Assembly (NCBI RefSeq): GCF_017052595.1 | Contig: NZ_JAFIDB010000006.1 | Coordinates: 1 to 64,000, forward strand | Direction of reading: 5' to 3' | Source of the DNA: Mycoplasma procyoni | GTDB lineage: Bacteria; Bacillota_I; Bacilli_A; Mycoplasmatales; Metamycoplasmataceae | Length of the DNA stretch: 64,000 nucleotides | Shown: in pieces, positions 63,279 to 64,000 of the stretch | Layout: the number at the start of each line of letters is the position of its first letter | Numbering within the stretch: position 1 is the stretch's first letter | Notes under the pieces: model-generated | Database searches by the model: none | What the model was told of the DNA's origin: nothing | Seen by the model: the letters and a program-made list of their open reading frames with translations, nothing else | Position numbers and translations under genes: made by a program

Positions 63279-64000
63279 CTATAATTCCTTTATAATCGCA
63301 TTTCTTATTAAATAATATTTTGGAAATGAAACTAAAATCCAATAAGCAATTAAAATTATTACATAACTCAAAATAGATCATAACAGTGAGTTTATTGTAC
63401 CTACCGAAATCAATGAAGTGATCGTTGTTATTGGGGCTACAAATAATACAATAAATATAATTCAATTGATAACAAGATATTTAAGAACATTAATTTTAAT
63501 GTTATTTTTCTCGAAAACTCTTTTTACAAATAATAACTTATTTGATAAAAATAGAGGTTTTAATAGAAATGATAATAATCATCCAATTGGATATAGAAAA
63601 ATAGTGTAATCATACATTTCTGCTTCAAATTTTTCTTTTTCAATATCGTTTCTTCTTGGTAAATTATAAGTAATTCTTTCGATATTTTCATTTAATCTAA
63701 GGTTATCACTTGCTTTGCATCCGTTTTGAGATTTTTCAAGTCCTCTAATTCTAAAAATATCAATAATTCATTTTTTAAAGTTTGTAATTTTAGTCAAGTC
63801 ATAATTTTGTTTAGCAACTGCTTTTGTGCTGCTTCTGTAGAAGTTATTGTAATAAGATTTTATTATCATTTTTTTAGACATTAAAATTAATAGAGGTTGA
63901 ATTAATACTAATGCTATTGGAATAGCTAAACAACTCATTACTAATCCTACTAATCCTATATTTGATAAAACAGACTCATATCTCAACATTATAGGTAAGA
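63279..64000 (-). CDS. Membrane protein, incomplete at the window edge
   Basis: At least 240 residues with TGA as Trp. Hydrophobic segments at the start (LSNIGLVGLVMSCLAIPIAL) and near the C-terminus (LVINWIIFIVLFVAPITTI; WSILSYVIILIAYWILVSF). ATG at 63989 has no RBS and the frame is open to the window edge, so the true start may lie outside. No family recognised. Confidence 0.6.

Noticed and set aside
1-64000. Insertion sequences, prophage, rRNA or integrative element
   Set aside because: No transposase, integrase, terminal repeats or rRNA sequence was recognised on either strand.

Overview
The window looks like a chromosome segment from a Mycoplasma of the Hominis-group type (Mycoplasmopsis/Metamycoplasma lineage). 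It is strongly AT-rich. In-frame TGA is read as tryptophan throughout: many genes only become full length, with intact motifs, under genetic code 4, and stops are TAA or TAG only. There are many lipoproteins with LxxC-like lipoboxes, MIP-like (DUF31) serine proteases and mycoplasma-type ABC sugar transporters. The species cannot be settled from the sequence. Coordinates below were rebuilt by reading through TGA, so most genes are longer than a standard-code ORF search would show.

Layout. 0-2 kb: rpmE and a lipoprotein behind a T19 promoter tract. 2-5.7 kb: a small accessory island with an AbiEii-like nucleotidyltransferase, a co-transcribed unknown protein and an AlbA/Schlafen-type regulator. 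5.8-7.6 kb: an APC permease behind a leader-peptide attenuator. 7.6-8.5 kb: two RDD-family membrane proteins. 8.6-11.3 kb: a leucine-rich-repeat lipoprotein next to a (GA)10 tract, and another lipoprotein. 11.3-18.4 kb (minus): an ABC importer operon that includes a surface nuclease, probably for nucleic-acid products. 18.6-29.5 kb (minus): a second ABC importer with an alpha-amylase-type lipoprotein, probably for maltodextrin; one permease carries a coiled-coil extension of about 600 residues. 29.9-32.7 kb: two NrnA-type DHH phosphoesterases and a Dam-like methylase. 32.7-37 kb: a lipoprotein behind a leader element, then a D-lactate-dehydrogenase-type gene between two AEC carriers. 37.2-40.3 kb: an HNH protein behind a T16 tract, a lipoprotein and two paralogous small membrane proteins. 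40.6-57.6 kb (minus): two tandem MIP-like proteases, a carbohydrate-binding-type lipoprotein and a 1976-residue GH84-like protein that lacks the catalytic Asp pair. 57.9-64 kb: three overlapping small membrane genes, a subtilase plus lipoprotein behind a leader element, tRNA-Gly, another leader element with membrane genes, and a partial membrane gene.

The most unusual signal is a recurring 5' leader architecture: a 5' arm, a ribosome binding site, a 22-26 codon reading frame, an intrinsic terminator, then a sequence complementary to the 5' arm that starts in or just after the U-tract. Two copies (33.6 and 59.5 kb) are nearly identical, with a compensatory change in the long-range stem. A third (62.3 kb) shares the ATGAATAAACG start and the geometry. 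A fourth, more divergent one precedes the APC permease and has clear mutually exclusive hairpins. Together they look like a leader-peptide attenuation system spread over unrelated genes. A second theme is simple-sequence tracts placed inside promoters, which would allow phase variation.
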